Part shown: piece by piece, positions 11,936 to 24,390 of the stretch
Layout: each line of letters begins with the position of its first letter
How positions within the stretch are numbered: the stretch's first letter is position 1
The notes under the pieces: model-generated
Database searches by the model: none
Seen by the model: only the letters and a program-made list of their open reading frames with translations
What the model was told of the DNA's origin: nothing
Position numbers and translations under genes: made by a program
Source of the DNA: Irpex lacteus
Taxonomy: Eukaryota; Basidiomycota; Agaricomycetes; Polyporales; Irpicaceae
Direction of reading: 5' to 3'
DNA: 64,000 nt
NCBI GenBank assembly: GCA_001986395.2
Contig: MQVO02000047.1
Location: forward strand, 62,001-126,000

Positions 11936-12150
11936 AATCAGTAGGACGGAAGGTAGTACATGATACACAATCAACAGATATCCACGTCTGAGTCCATGCC
12001 GTCACAGTCCGACGTCCTAGGGTGATCAACCCTCAGTCTCGCTCCGAACGACAACCGAAACCGCATACGAACCAAACCACGAAGTAGCCACGTGACGCCG
12101 ATACGAATCTAACATAAGGGAAGAAAGGGAAGATCAACGCAGACGTAAAA

Positions 12151-12420
12151 TCAGAGAGAGGAAGAGATGGGCCGGTAGAATAGAAGGTGGCGACGACAGT
12201 CAAGCAGGGTCATGACTCCCCTAATGTCGCACCACGCATCCATGCTACAGCCATACCGAGGGGTAACACCGCCACTACAACCCACACAACCATCGCCTTC
12301 GTCGACCTTGGCACTTGAGAGGTAGGCATCGAGCCCTCGAAGGTCTTGTAGGACACTGCACGCGCGGAGGAGAGCCATCGAAGTGGAGAGAAGAGCGGGG
12401 CCAGCCTGCATGATAGACAT
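12151..12420 (-). CDS. Small Cys-containing hypothetical protein (89 residues)
   Basis: This single-exon frame begins MSIMQAGPALLST and has six cysteines (including DGCVGCSGG and YGCSMDAWC). It ends in a basic-aromatic tail. A good TATA-like element (TATATAAA on the minus strand, about 12482-12490) lies about 60-70 bp before the ATG. A short C/T-rich leader follows it, an arrangement seen at other genes here such as the zinc-finger genes. The N-terminus is only weakly hydrophobic, so a secretion signal is doubtful. I do not recognise the family. It could be a lineage-specific protein or a chance frame behind a promoter. The TATA-leader-ATG order is the main argument for it. Confidence 0.42.
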   Translation of the reverse strand: MSIMQAGPALLSTSMALLRACSVLQDLRGLDAYLSSAKVDEGDGCVGCSGGVTPRYGCSMDAWCDIRGVMTLLDCRRHLLFYRPISSSL

Positions 12421-12480
12421 AGTAGTAGTGGTGGTTAGAGGTAAAGATGGGTGAGGCTGACATGGAGCAGCGCGACAGGT

Positions 12481-12490
12481 TTATATATTG
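12481..12490 (-). promoter_or_regulatory. TATA-like box upstream of the small Cys protein
   Basis: TTTATATATT on the plus strand reads AATATATAAA on the minus strand, about 60-70 bp upstream of the ATG at 12420. The distance leaves room for a leader of about 30 nt. Confidence 0.45.
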
Positions 12491-13031
12491 TGGACGACTA
12501 TGTGCGGACTTGCCTTTCTAGTCAGCCGCATTCTTAGCACCTCGTCCACATACACACTTATCAAGGCAAACCGAATCTCTGCCTGCTGGTCGGGCAGCCT
12601 GATTTGAACAACCGACGTGTGGGCCGCTGCGGCTGACAGTCATGTTCAGACTCAACGGCGACGCAGATTGGCTGGCCACATCCTCGAGCTAGCATGTGTT
12701 TTATACACACATATGCCAGCCCGATCGTCTACACCCCTGTCAGCCCTCCTGTGTTCCGTGTTGTAGGAAGCTTCGTATCTGAGGAAACTGTTTTAGGCGT
12801 TTCTTCTTTCCGGGATAACCTGTTATATAGACGGCTCTTGCTAACGAACACATGGTATCCTGGGACCATCGTTAAGTTTATTCGCTTATCTAGAAGCTTA
12901 GCAAAGAGTGGTCGGAGAATGGATGCATAGTCCCGAGGAGAGCACGGTCAAGCACTACGACCACTGCAGTGGATAAATAGCTAAAAATACATACGTAGCG
13001 TACATCTCTACACACCCTGTCACTGCAGTTC
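12491..13031. other. Intergenic, nothing recognised
   Basis: This 541-bp stretch lies between the small Cys protein promoter and the stop of TRS31. Small open frames are present on the plus strand (12694-12930), but none has a motif or promoter context. No RNA gene or repeat was seen. Confidence 0.4.
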
Positions 13032-13933
13032 CTACGTCTTCAGTGCTTCTTCACGGTCCATGACTGATTGCTCAAGCTTGATAAGAATCGTGGTACGGTT
13101 GGGGTATTGATCTGTGGGTGTATTGTGGGCGGTAACACGCGCAGGCTGGCAGGACACTTCGTCAAGACAGGCAACCGTACAATAATCATATGACTCACAA
13201 ATCCGAGACCGTCCAGCACAGCTTCGACAACCCCAGCGGAGAATGATGAGCAACTTAGTTGGCTCATATCACGGGGAACGGATATATGCCGTGTTATGGG
13301 TGGGTCATTGTCGATGATCATATCTAATACAGCCATAACATGAAGGAACGGCTTGATAGAGCCACGGCTGCGATACTCACATTCATCCGAGTTCTCCACG
13401 CTCTTCTCAATCGCGTCTGCTGGTTTCCCAAACACACTTTTCCACACTTGCGTGTGTATTGACATGAGTGCTGGCAAGAATCGTATCTCTCGTTTGGGTG
13501 CCTTCGACGTCCCCTCTGCTCGCCATACCATCAGCTCCAGTACGCGTGTTCCGACGCGATAACCTAGTGTATTCAATCTACGAGACAGTAGTGAGTATAC
13601 AACCACGTCATGAGTCATATAGTATACTGACCTTCGTTCGAGATCTGCAATACCACTGACCCTCTTTTGCGTGTACTGAACTACTTCCGAGAACAGAAAC
13701 GAGAAGGCCGAGGCAGAGACCTCGGCTGTTCGCGTCTTGTTGAGATTACGGTCATAGATATTCGGCCTAACTCCTGACTTTCCACCAGCAAGCGTGGTAT
13801 TTATAGAAGGGGCCGAAGGGAGAGAAAAGCGAGTGGTCGATGCCGCTGGTGAGAGGTGCTCTACAGATCCGAGTGAGGTTGTCGAGAGGACGGAGAAACG
13901 AGGATGTTGGGCTTGGGCTTGAGCGTACGCCAT
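13032..13933 (-). CDS. TRS31: TRAPP complex subunit Trs31 (TRAPPC5)
   Basis: This is a Bet3-family subunit of the TRAPP tethering complex, which acts as exchange factor for Ypt1/Rab1 at the ER-Golgi. Four exons: 13933-13632, 13577-13381, 13323-13199 and 13145-13032. They total 738 nt and 245 residues, and all phases agree. After a low-complexity N-tail of about 65 residues, the family core appears in order: IYDRNLNKTR, EVSASAFSFLFSEVVQY, DLERRLNTLGYRVG, VWKSVFGKPADAIEKS, ITRHISVPRDMSQLSCSSF and AGVVEAVLDGLGFPARVTAH. The N-tail is longer than in yeast or animal Trs31. The start is the first ATG in frame (MAYAQAQAQ). Confidence 0.92.
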
Positions 13934-14057
13934 CTTGAGTACTTGTACAATTTATTCGTTCGAGTGTAAGTGCGATAGTATCCTTCAAATGTATGTAATG
14001 TGCGCACTTTTGAGCGAGAGGTGCCAGTGGATGTTACAGTAGTTAGGAGGCGCTCGG
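13934..14057. other. 5' region of TRS31
   Basis: This short spacer should hold the TRS31 promoter. It has no TATA box that I can identify. It abuts the decayed gene remnant on the same strand. Confidence 0.35.
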
Positions 14058-14330
14058 CTAGTAAGTGCCACTGGCGTAAGCGCCACCGTGTCCCACACCG
14101 TTGCCAGTGACCGCCATGGCCAGCTGCTCGATGTGCGTGAAGTCGAAGATTTCATGACACAACCCAGTGCAAATAAACTATAATGTCTTAGGTGACCCAT
14201 TATCTCGAATCATATACATCTCGAGCGTACTCTGACCAAACCACTGTAGAGTCGATGCTATCGGAAGTCCTCCAGTACTTTTACAGCCGTTTTTTCCCTG
14301 CAGAGGCTGCAGTAATTTTGGTGCTCAATC
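14058..14330 (-). pseudogene. Possible decayed C-terminal coding remnant
   Basis: On the minus strand one frame reads coherently as STLQWFGQSTLEMYMIRDNG, then a single TAG at about 14178-14180. It continues as FICTGLCHEIFDFTHIEQ and ends in LAMAVTGNGVGHGGAY...SGTY with a stop at 14060-14058. The two halves share a frame and look like ordinary protein, with GG/GH-rich termini. The last 40 codons could instead be a true terminal exon, since an AG stands just before them. I cannot find an intact upstream part or a start, and I do not recognise the family. It is best regarded as a gene fragment or pseudogene. Confidence 0.3.
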
Positions 14331-15690
14331 AGTGACCCATGCACTGGAAGTACTATAGTCTCTTCTGGGACCAAAGCGTCGAGAGTACCTGTTATTATGG
14401 GCCAAGTGCCACTGCGCATACATCCATTGGCGATCGCATACTCCAAAATGTGGTGAACGCGCGTTTGCGGCGTACGCTTAACTCCAGAACGATTGTTTGA
14501 CCAATATTTGAGCGATTACAAAGATTTATGACGCACATTCTCTAATTCCGACAGCGTAATATTCTCAAATACCCCCTCCCGCCGTTCCTCCGGGTCGTTC
14601 ATCCCCAGTCTTGATCACTGCCTAGAACGCGGCTACAGATACAATGTCGCCAAAAGCATGCCACGATGTTTCATTGATGCAAAGGTATCTTTGATACTTT
14701 GCCCTCAGCGGAGACTCCGCCGCTGAACGTGCCACGCGGCTCGCAAGTGGCACCGCTCTTGCGTATAAATGTGCCCGGGAGGTGACGCAGGACGAGCCCC
14801 CCTTCCCCTTCTTCCCCTCCCTGTGCCGCGCAGGAATGCTCCCCAATACCTATTAGCAAGGGCTTCTACCGTCCCTCTCTATGCGAAGATCATCGTCGTG
14901 CCCAATCGAGTATAACGTAGTAGTAAAGGGACCACCTCACCGAGGCGAGTGGCACTTGCTCCCAATTTGCTCAGTCCTGCTCGACGGGCGCCATTGTGTT
15001 GACCAGACACGGATTTTCTCTAGTTCAGTTTACCTAATGCCTCTACTGGTGACTCTGCCTCTCGCGAGAGCGACTTCTGTCGTCAAAGATGACGGCGGGC
15101 TCAGTCGACGGTGGGCACTGAAAGGCGTCCAGATAATGCTACCGCGCGGTACTTAGCGTCGTTCAACGCATCGACCGTCGTACACCACTCTGTATCAACC
15201 GTATTCCGATACCTCAATCCCAACGATACACTCCTCTCCGAGTCGGGCACGCTGTTCTCTGTGTAAAGAGTGGCACCCTTGCTCCCTTTACTCGACCGTT
15301 ACTGTACCCGTGTGATACATGATTGCTCAAAGACACGAGGCAGAAGGTACCCACGCCGATGACAAGGATAGCTAGCGCATGTTCAGGCATGCGGTGCGGA
15401 CAACGATGAGAGGTAAGTGGAAGTCGGCGGTGCGGCGCGTCACTCTGAATAATGCAATCACAGGAATCACCGATAGAGCTGATCCAAGAGTCGCCGTGGG
15501 ACAATTGACCCCCGTTACTAGAACATCATGGCACAGACGCCCTGGAGCCCCTTCACAAATCACAGCGCTTTACTTGATTAGGCAGTCCTGCCATCAATTC
15601 GAGGGACAAATGGCACCGAGAGTGCTGCAATGCCGAGACAAGGTTGACAGCAACCCTCACAGACGACGTTTGGCTCTGCCCACCTCTCGC
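14331..15690. other. 1.36-kb intergenic region, nothing firm
   Basis: A TATA-like GTATAAAT stands at about 14763-14770, but no credible coding frame follows it on the plus strand. Open frames at 14881-15156 (+), 15214-15504 (-) and 15379-15696 (+) overlap each other on both strands and have no motifs. The right end is the promoter of zinc-finger gene 1. Confidence 0.4.
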
Positions 15691-15691
15691 G

Positions 15692-15698
15692 TATAAAA
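15692..15698 (+). promoter_or_regulatory. TATA box of zinc-finger gene 1
   Basis: TATAAAA preceded by G and followed by GG stands 101 bp before the ATG at 15799. The intervening leader is rich in C and T and in ACTC tracts. The two paralogues in this window have the same box at a similar distance. Confidence 0.7.
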
Positions 15699-15798
15699 GG
15701 CCTACCAAGATGGACGTGTTTCTGCAGCACCCGCCACTCGCGCAACTTTCTACTCCTCCAGCTCTTCGCCCTTCACTCGCATTCCATACACTCTCATC

Positions 15799-17009
15799 AT
15801 GGATCAGTACTTGCCATCGCCATACTACGCTTCCTCTTTCCACCATGAATCTCGGTTCCACGAGACATCCGATACATGTCTCACCGAGGCTCTGACCCCT
15901 TCCACATCATACCTCGGCTCTACGGAGCTTATGTACCCGTATGATCCCTCCCCGTCGCCAACATCCTCCGGATCCCTCTCCCCCGATCAGTCCTCACAGA
16001 GTTCTGTACTCCCAGTCAACGGCACACCACTTCCCAAAGACTACTACTCGGTTTGGCCTTACGACCCTTTTGGGGGATATTCGACCACAGAAGCCGATCA
16101 TAGCTTGCAGAGCTCGTAAGTCATCGTCAGCTACAGCCATGATGTATTGCATACTGAAGTGTGCGATACTATAGCCTCTCCTTCTCGGGCGATGTCTATT
16201 ATAGTGACCTATTCAGTAACGACTCGGGCTCCTCCAACAATCTAGGTCTCAACTTCACCTCCCCCCTTGTTGTCCCTTCCGATTATGGCATGTCCCCATC
16301 GACACTTCCTCTCACCATATCTCCCCAGCTCCTTCATTCTCCAGTCTCCGACTACAGTGATGCTTCGACCCCCGTGAAGACCGAGTCGCCATACATGTAT
16401 AGCTTCGGCCTCGATGCTCTCGCTATAACGGATCCCGAGGACGACGACGATGAGTATGTCGGCACTTCCTCCATGCATACTACCTCTAGGCGCTCTAGGC
16501 GCTCTACCCGAGGAACTCGCGCTCGCATCTCGCAGCACCCATATACTGCTCGATCCACCACATCCCCCCGAACTCGACAGTCATCTGCAGAGCTGTATGA
16601 CACCGCTAACGACGACGAACCCATTCGCACTCGAGCTCGCCGTGCCGAGGGCAAGGGCGTCCCAAACTATAATTCCGTCGACTCCAATGGGGACTTCTGC
16701 TGCGAGACCTGCGGACATGTCTGCAAGCCTTCCCGCAAGGTCGACTTCAAGCGGCATGTCAATACCCACTACCGGAATATGGTCAGCGGCGCGGTCATTT
16801 GCTGCGGTGTCCCTGTCGAGCTGAGGGACGAGCCTCAATGGGCACATATCCACGAACATGCGCAAGTGATGACGTTCTACGGGAGACAGATGGTTGGAGG
16901 CTGTGGGAGGATCTTCAGTCGTACAGACGCGCTGAAGAGGCACTTGGAGCTGGGGACGGTTCCCTGTGTCGGCGATATCAGAGGCGACTGGCACCCATCA
17001 AAACAATGA
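15799..17009 (+). CDS. C2H2-like zinc-finger protein, paralogue 1
   Basis: This is a probable DNA-binding transcription regulator. Two exons, 15799-16115 and 16175-17009, give 383 residues with a phase-2 intron. The first 200 residues are Ser/Pro/Tyr-rich and acidic, as in activation regions. They include a DDDDEYVG stretch followed by an Arg/Ser-rich segment. The C-terminal third has FCCETCGHVCKPSRKVDFKR, then HVNTH, a C-x2-C-x14-H-x3-H arrangement. After it come ICCGVPVE, FYGRQMVGGCGRIFSRTDAL, then KRHL, and a final PCVGDIRGDWHP. The second unit is an atypical finger because its first cysteine pair is distant. A TATA box lies 101 bp upstream. Two paralogues (28467, 59889) share the exon structure and these blocks. 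The family is recognisable across the three copies, but its target genes cannot be inferred. Confidence 0.82.
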
Positions 17010-17317
17010 GCCACACTGCTACGTATACCCAGTGAGTACAGATAGTAACCCCCTACAACGTCAAGCCATACTAATGACGACCTCTCGCAGCCCTTGTAAG
17101 CTATAGAATGCACAGATCGCATTACGAATCTCTTTACCTCATCACCCCATCACATGTAGATTCCTCCTTCACATGCTGTATATACCATCATCTACGCACT
17201 ACGAAATCTTATCACATCTTACGCTCTTAACCGCGTCTAGTCCACTGGCTTATAGATCAGATATAGAATGTACACATCAATATCAGACTATGTCGCCAGT
17301 TCAAGTTGATCATGGCC
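17010..17317. other. Convergent spacer, nothing recognised
   Basis: This 308-bp AT-rich spacer lies between the stops of zinc-finger gene 1 and the ABC transporter. It is consistent with two facing 3' untranslated regions. Confidence 0.4.
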
Positions 17318-20300
17318 CTACACTACTTCACTCTGAGCCATAGCGTATAACGCCTCCTTGTCCGCACTCTCGTCCACTAATGCACGCAACAAGCTTTCAC
17401 GCTTGAGCAACTCCCGCGGGCTGTCGAATTCGACGAGACGGCCAGCATCAAGCACAATCTGTTAGAGGTTCTCTTTCAAATCAAACGTTCACTGTTAGCA
17501 GGCTCCAGGACATACCACTTTGTCTGAATCCATGATGGTTTGCAGGCGATGTGCGATCGTGATAACTGTCACGTCGCTCTTGAGCTCCTTACGCAAGGAT
17601 TCCTGAATAACAGTGTCTGTTTCATAATCTGCAAACACGAAATATCCCAATTAGTTCAAGGACTGCCAAGAATCGTGAAGACGCACCTATGGCGGATGTG
17701 GCCTCGTCGAGGATGAGCAGCTTACTCTGCCTCACAATGGCTCTTGCAAGAGCGATGATCTGCCGCTGCCCAATGGACAGATTGTTGCCTCCGCTAGCAA
17801 TCTCAGTGTCCAGAGTCATTCTGTTCTCGTCGGAGAGGCGTTGTAAGGAGAATAGGCCTGCAGCACGCAGAGCGCCATTCAGCGTCTCGTCGTCATATTG
17901 TCCGAAAACGTCCAGATTATGTCGAAGAGTCCCACTCAACAACTCAGGCTATATTTTCATGATTAACTGTTCGTAGAGTGTTGTGTGAGTGCAGAATAAA
18001 CTTACAATTTGAGGAATTACGGTAATATTAGATCGCAGAGCATCGAGGTTGAGGGTATCAGTTGGAATATCGTCATATATCACGGTGCCTTCAGTGTAGA
18101 TGCAGCGAAGGAGAGCCAGAGTGAGCGTTGATTTCCCGGAACCGGTACGACCAACTGTGGATTGTTGTCAGCAAGGTGCCACAGTTATTCCGGAGATATA
18201 CTGGTAGCAATCACCTATTCCGACTCGCTCCCCAGCATTGATGCGGAAGCTGATGTTGTCGAGTACTTTGGGTCCATCCTACAGAGGGTGTAAGAAGCGT
18301 ATGCCATCAAGCCAAGAGAATACTAACATCGGAATATCTCGCCGTAAGCTTCTCTACAACCAGCTTGCCGCTAGCGGGCCAGTATGCAGCGGGAGTCCCG
18401 CCCTGTTTGAGCTCGGGTTCTTGCTCAATAACAACATACTGGTGAATACGCTCCAAGCTGAAAGATTGAGTTCCCTGAGTTAACCGAATTCCACTTAGGA
18501 GTGGAAGAACCCGAACCTGTTTCCATTCACTGCAACCGGTAGACAATCAGAATACGTCGGACTGCATCACGATGAGGTACCCGTACCTTCGAACTCGTTG
18601 TAGAAGGAGACCCACCACAGGATCAACTCGCTGAAAAAGACTGCTGTCGTCAATATCGTCATGCCGCAACAAGAAAAAGAAAAGCCTCACTAGCCATAGC
18701 TAATACAAACCCAACGCTGGAGGGAGCATATGTGGTTTTTCCATAAACAATGTAGAATGCTACAGCAGCAGTAAAGATAGAGGCGAGCGCATCGATTCGA
18801 ACGCTGACCCATCTGCAACGGGGTCAGTAATCATTGCATATAGCCCCTCTCCATTGTAAAGACTGACCGGTTGAGATCGTAGAAGACCCTGGCAGTACGC
18901 ACGTAAGAGTTCACCCGTCTGTGAGTCTCGTCTCTGAACGCATTCTGAGCGGCATAAGCGCGGATAGAAACTATGAAGCCTCAGCAACAAGTTGTTTGAG
19001 ACGTGCACATGGACCACTCACCAAGGCCAGAGATAGCACCACCGAGAACTCCAATGACGGGGGCTTTGGCATTCGACATCTCGCGCTTGACAGACATTTG
19101 CGCTTTCAAGTAAGTATTTCCCAGAATGCCACCCAAGATTGAAAAGACGATGGATGGAATGATGAACATGGGAATGTACAAGAGGATCCCTGCGAGTTTC
19201 ATCAGCATCTTTAGGGTGATCATAGCTAAACAGTAATGAGTGTTATATCGATCCGGAATCTGGGGCTACCCACTCAGATTCTTCAATGTATCCGCAACTT
19301 GGCCGTCAACTAAAATGGTTGTCAGTTTATGTAGAGGCAGTTCGTAATTGGTCCCACTTACTGAATTGAATGTCTTGGGTACAACGAGCGATAACTCGAG
19401 AAACCGGAGTGACGTCAAGCCAGCTATAAATCGTAGTGACCAAGCCATTCCAAAGTACGCAAGTAATGTTATGTCCTACCGGAATGTACTTCCAAGGAGT
19501 CTTGAAACGAGTTTGCTGTGCAAAATCCGAGACGCTCGCAAACTGGCGAGTGTGTAAACAACATCGGCGTAGGTTGAAGTGACCGCCACCATGAAAGTGA
19601 TAAGACAGTACATCGATAGATAACTGGACAGTAATGAGATCGAGGTACTTCAAGGCTGAAACAGAACTCACTTACTAGAAAACCGGAACCGTCGAAGGAT
19701 CTGTAGCGGCATATTGACGAGCCCAGTAACCCACCCACCAGGTGCCCACTACATCAAGCAGCTCGCACAAGGCGAGCCCAGCTATCCAGCCGATCCAAAA
19801 GATGATCGGGAGACTGCCGCCCAGACCACTCAGGAAGAGTTTTACTACCGGAGCAGAGGGGTTTGATGAGTGTTGCTGAATGAAGAAGAAGTTTGGACTC
19901 ACGAGCTTGCCAGCTGACCTGACCATGAGCAATCTCTTCGGAGACCACTAGCTTACCCTTGTCCTTCTTGACAACCTGGCCCGCATCACTAGCAGAATCT
20001 TCAAGTTTATCCAATTCAACGGCTTCCTCTTCGTGCTTGATTTCTTCCTGTAAGGCTGAGTCTTTGGTAATCGCATCGTAGATAGATCCTTGGCTGACTA
20101 CATGTCCATCAGTATCAAGAGAAACAACAAAGTCGACGAGCGGGCCAGCCATAGCGATGTTGTGTGTCTGCAAAAGATCAGCATCTCCGTTCCAGTCACA
20201 CACTGCTGGCGACATACTACAAGCAAAACAGTTCTGGAGCGAAGAAGGTCGCCTTTGAAACATTTGTCCACGATCCATCGTGCAGTATGGACGTCCTATA

Positions 20301-23300
20301 AGGTCTAGGTAAGATTACTTAATAGTTCTAGTAGCTCTTCATGCATACCAGTGCCGCTAACACCTACGAGAAAGACTGCACGTGAGGAGCAAGACTATCA
20401 TAGTATCTTGGCGTACTTACATCGTCGAGTAGTAAGATCTCAGCCCGAGAGTATACCGCTCTTGCCAGAGTCACACGAGCCTGTGTCAACGGGTAAGTGT
20501 AGCCTTGTTAAATTCCGAATACTGCAGTACTGCACCTTTTGACCACCGCTGTCACCATGCAACGCCAGTCGGTCAATTTGAAGAACTCAGTAGATGCAAA
20601 CAGCTTGGACCCACCTCAGGGTTATCCCCTTTTCTCCGACTTCTGTACTATCACCAGCCTCGAATAGACTCAAGTCTCGCGCCAGCCCACACTGGTAAAT
20701 TACTGATGAAAGCCTGTTAGTAAAGACCATTTATCTATAGCATGTAGGTGCTGGTTCACCTTTTGTGTAACGCTCTTCGTCAAACGGTGATCCGAACAGG
20801 ATATTCTCCTATAAAAAACGTATGAGCCCAGATAACCTACACTGAAAAATGCATCGACGGTAAATGTACCCTTATAGTCTCGTTCTGCACCCAAGACTCT
20901 TGTGCAGCGTACGCAATGCCCCCGTCCCTGGGAAGATTCACCCACGACTGTGGGCCAGCCGGGATATAATGCATTTCACCAAGGAGTGCCATGAGTACCG
21001 ATGTTTTGCCCGAACCAGTCGGCCCGAGTATCAGATTGAACGCTCCCTTCTTGAAGATCACCTCTTTGTCTATGTGCAGGCGGAAAGGCTGTTTGGAAGG
21101 TGTTGAGGTGCCATCCATGGTGTTGTTGGACCAGGAGAAGTCCGCTTGTCCAAATCCTATGTCGTCCCGATGCTCTTCGGAGATGATAGGTGTATCTTGG
21201 GCGGCGTTCGGCTCGAACCAGTTCAGTAGCTCGGTCTGTCAATGAAGGCTCCGTTAGTATATACGCACATGATTCAGGGCTTAGACGCTTACATTGTATA
21301 GAAAATCGGCTATGCGACCGAGTGAGACGTTGGCTGGAGCAAAGAGATCAGTATTATAAACCTTTGAGTTGCTATTCTGCACCGTGACCTACCGGTGATA
21401 AGTGTTGGCAGCAGACGGAAAATGCGAAACAGCTGTGACCTTATCATGTTGAAAGCTATCGGAATCAGTTAGTCGTGGGTCTTATCGACACGTTCAAATG
21501 CTCAGTCACATACCATACCATGAAGAGTACACAATCGACGCTGTGAAGAAAATAAGTACGGATTCATTGATCTAACAAGTAGAATAACATACCAGACAAA
21601 GGCTTCTTTTGTACTAAAGTCTGATTGGAAGAATCAATACTAGTAATATGTATACGTTGGGTATCCACTCACATAGACTCCATACGTCACCGCCATATGA
21701 ACGAGCGGAATCGTTTGACTAAAAGGCAATGATAAGCACATATAGAATATGCTCATCTCGTATCATACTCACTTCACCATACTCCAAAGCATACCCAACA
21801 ACTTGCGCCTCCAAATCCACTTCAGCTCTCCTTCCCGCTTCTCAGCGATAGACCTCTCCACACGGTGTTCCCATCCAAAGAGCTTGATCATCCTTAGCAT
21901 ACTCATCACTAGCACATCACCAATCATCAGCATTCTTATCTTCAAGTGACAGCGAATACCGTAAATGAGCACGAAAAGAAAGATAAAACTCACTCTCAGT
22001 GACATCTTGTACACGAGCATCCGTAGCTTTCATCTTCTCCTTCTGCACCGTGTTTGTCAGTGTAGCTATCCACATCGGAACGGGAGCCAAGACGACCATG
22101 ACTGCCAGACCGACGAAGGAACACCAGCCTAGGACGACGTAGAGGAACCACATCCCGATGATGATGTGCAGAGGGGCAGATATCACTGCACAAAAGAGGT
22201 AAGATCTCATGAACTCGCGGGAGGATGGATGTGAGCTGTCGTCTTACCTAGGAATAGGAAGTCACGCCCATTGACGATATTATCCAGGTCACTAGTGATG
22301 AGGTTGTTAATCCTGCCGATAAAGTTATCCCTTTCTCTCGCTTCCTTCGCAGCTTCCTCGGATCCGCGCTCCGTCCTCCCCTCCGAGTCACTAGCACGGT
22401 GAGTCTCAGCCTTCAGCCGGATGCGCAGGGCGTGGTCCAAGATGAGCGATGTCATAATTGACTCGGTGCGTACGAGGCATTGGGTCTGCTCACGGTAGTA
22501 TTAGCAGTAGCCGGTTTGGAATAGTCTTGTTGAGAGAGTCTAATATGTACTGTACGCACCGAGAGATACATGTATAGCTCCCATATTAAGGTATAGTTGA
22601 TTGCTGAGGTGCCTATGAGCAGGATCCACACCCAGGGTTTGACGATAGCTCCTTCTCCGCCGGTCTCGAGGTAGCTATAGGCAATCAGTATAAGTAATCA
22701 CGCCGTGACTTTTCGAATGTGAAAGCACGCACGCGAGCAACCTGTTCGTACCGACGGGTGCCGCCATGATAAGTGTAGCCTATATCAACGGTGAGGATAC
22801 AATGGTAAAACAGCAAGTGGCATCACATACCACGAAGAGCAAGCATATAGCCTGGTATACCAACGAACGTCTAAAGAAGGAGACGAGGCCAAAGAAGAGG
22901 TGACGTTTAGCCGCTCCAGAGAACGGGTCGAGATACTGTCATGGACAGAATTAGCGAGAAATATAAAGGTGAAGGCACAGTCGGTTGACTACGCACACGA
23001 TAACTGTCCTTTATTAGGTACTCCGCAGAATCACGATCGGCGAGGGGAGGAAGCTTGTCACGGCTCAAGTGCTCGACGCGGGATGCCTCTATGACGATAG
23101 GATCGAGGAAGGAGTAGAATACGAATGCGAATAGGGATGCTGTTTGAGACGGGTTGACTATCGGTAACGGTTCCTGTGTATCACGCTGTGAATACGATAT
23201 ACCTAGCTTCATGAAGATAACCATGCTTACGGAAGGTTCGTGCACAGGAATGTACGCGTAGGGTTCAAATCCGGGAAGAACGACTCCAGCAAGAAACGCC

Positions 23301-23974
23301 AACATCACCTTCGCCCAAAGAATATTCCCTTCTGCTTCGTCGGCGGGACGGAGAGTGAAGGTCATCAAAGGCCATATGTCGCGATAGGCGTACACGGCAA
23401 ACGTGGCCAGCGTGACAAGAGACAAGTGGAAGGAAACCGCCACAGCTAATCGGACTGTTACGAAAACGTTCAAAGCTCCCAAAATCGCCGCATAACCCTA
23501 CAGGGGATGTGAGCACTGGACTGTGGATAGTAGTGCGAAGGACAATGTGAGGTCTTACAGAAGCTGAAGCCAGGGCAACATTGTACCACGTCCGCCCACC
23601 ACGGTGAGCAGTGACCTCGGTGAGGACAAGCAACGCAACGAGAGTTACAAGCCGAGCAACTTTAAACGCGAAGATCTTCGTGTTTCCTTGAACGTGTCGG
23701 CTGAGCTCGCCATCACAAGTTGCATCGTCGCTCCTCTTGAAAATGAGGCGCCGACACGACTTCGACGATACCGCATGGACGACGAACGCTAAAAGCGAGG
23801 CTGCTGCGACGTATGCGGGGTAAAGCCTCTCATCGGTCCATGTACTAAAATAAAAATGCATTAGTTATTGACACCTTGCAAACCGTTTATAAGAACGATA
23901 AATACGCGCCTTTCATCCAGTGTAGGAAATCCTGACATGCTGTAATGGCTTGTCAACACAGTCTGAATATCCAT
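17318..23974 (-). CDS. ABC transporter, ABCC/MRP type, full-length
   Basis: This is an ATP-driven exporter of the multidrug-resistance-associated class, probably in the plasma or vacuolar membrane. The gene is split into many small exons, and its stop is at 17320-17318. Order from the N-terminus: hydrophobic segments at 23.9-23.3 kb, first transmembrane domain (to about 21.3 kb), NBD1, second transmembrane domain (about 20.0-18.6 kb), NBD2. NBD1 has Walker [10 protein letters not shown] (about 21.0 kb), the Q-loop region YAAQESWVQ, a [14 protein letters not shown] signature tail and Walker B ILLLDDV. NBD2 has Walker [11 protein letters not shown] (about 18.13 kb), signature LSIGQRQ, Walker [12 protein letters not shown] and the H-loop IAHRL. 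Both NBDs look catalytically complete, but NBD2 has LSIGQ rather than LSGGQ. The proposed first exon (23974-23910, [12 protein letters not shown]) needs a GC-AG intron to join in frame, so the start is tentative. The substrate is unknown. Confidence 0.87.
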
Positions 23975-24390
23975 GATTCAGATGGCTGCTAGAAAAATGG
24001 AGGATCGACGTCAACTCGTGTGCGGAGAACTTCCACGTTCCGATCGACGCCAGGAACCATTAAGTACGTTTCCAACCACATGGCGCCGTAGTCATCGACA
24101 TCAAAACGGGTCCGAATCTTTGGAAGTCCGCGCAGCCGTACCGAGATAGCCTAGTAAGTAAGTTCGCATGCAAAGTGGTGGTGTGCCTAGTAGGTACGAA
24201 GCCCGTGCGTGTGGGGGTGGGAGATAAACGAACTGTGAATTCGAACGGTCCCGAGAGGAGATAGCTCATAATAGAATTCAGCGACTCATCTGGCACAAAA
24301 GATACATTCGATATTTTCTTGTACATTCAGATACGTTCACTTTCTTGTCCGTACTCGTATATCTCCCCTCTGCATATCGGTACACTTAAC
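23975..24390. other. Intergenic upstream of the ABC transporter
   Basis: This 416-bp stretch lies between the proposed ABC transporter start and the end of the peptidase gene. The minus-strand open frame at 24060-24326 has no motif and probably lies in the transporter promoter. Nothing else was seen. Confidence 0.4.

Larger units (their letters stand above)
10577..12150. other. 1.57-kb low-coding region with repeats
   Basis: No convincing intact gene. The longest plus-strand open frame (10768-11136, 122 residues) shows no motif, splice logic or codon regularity. The region holds a 19-bp tandem doublet (about 10841-10878), a 22-bp minisatellite (about 11257-11457) and two diverged copies of one segment (about 11573-11735 and 11785-11935). 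It looks like decayed, formerly coding or mobile DNA next to the APC2 promoter. Confidence 0.5.
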
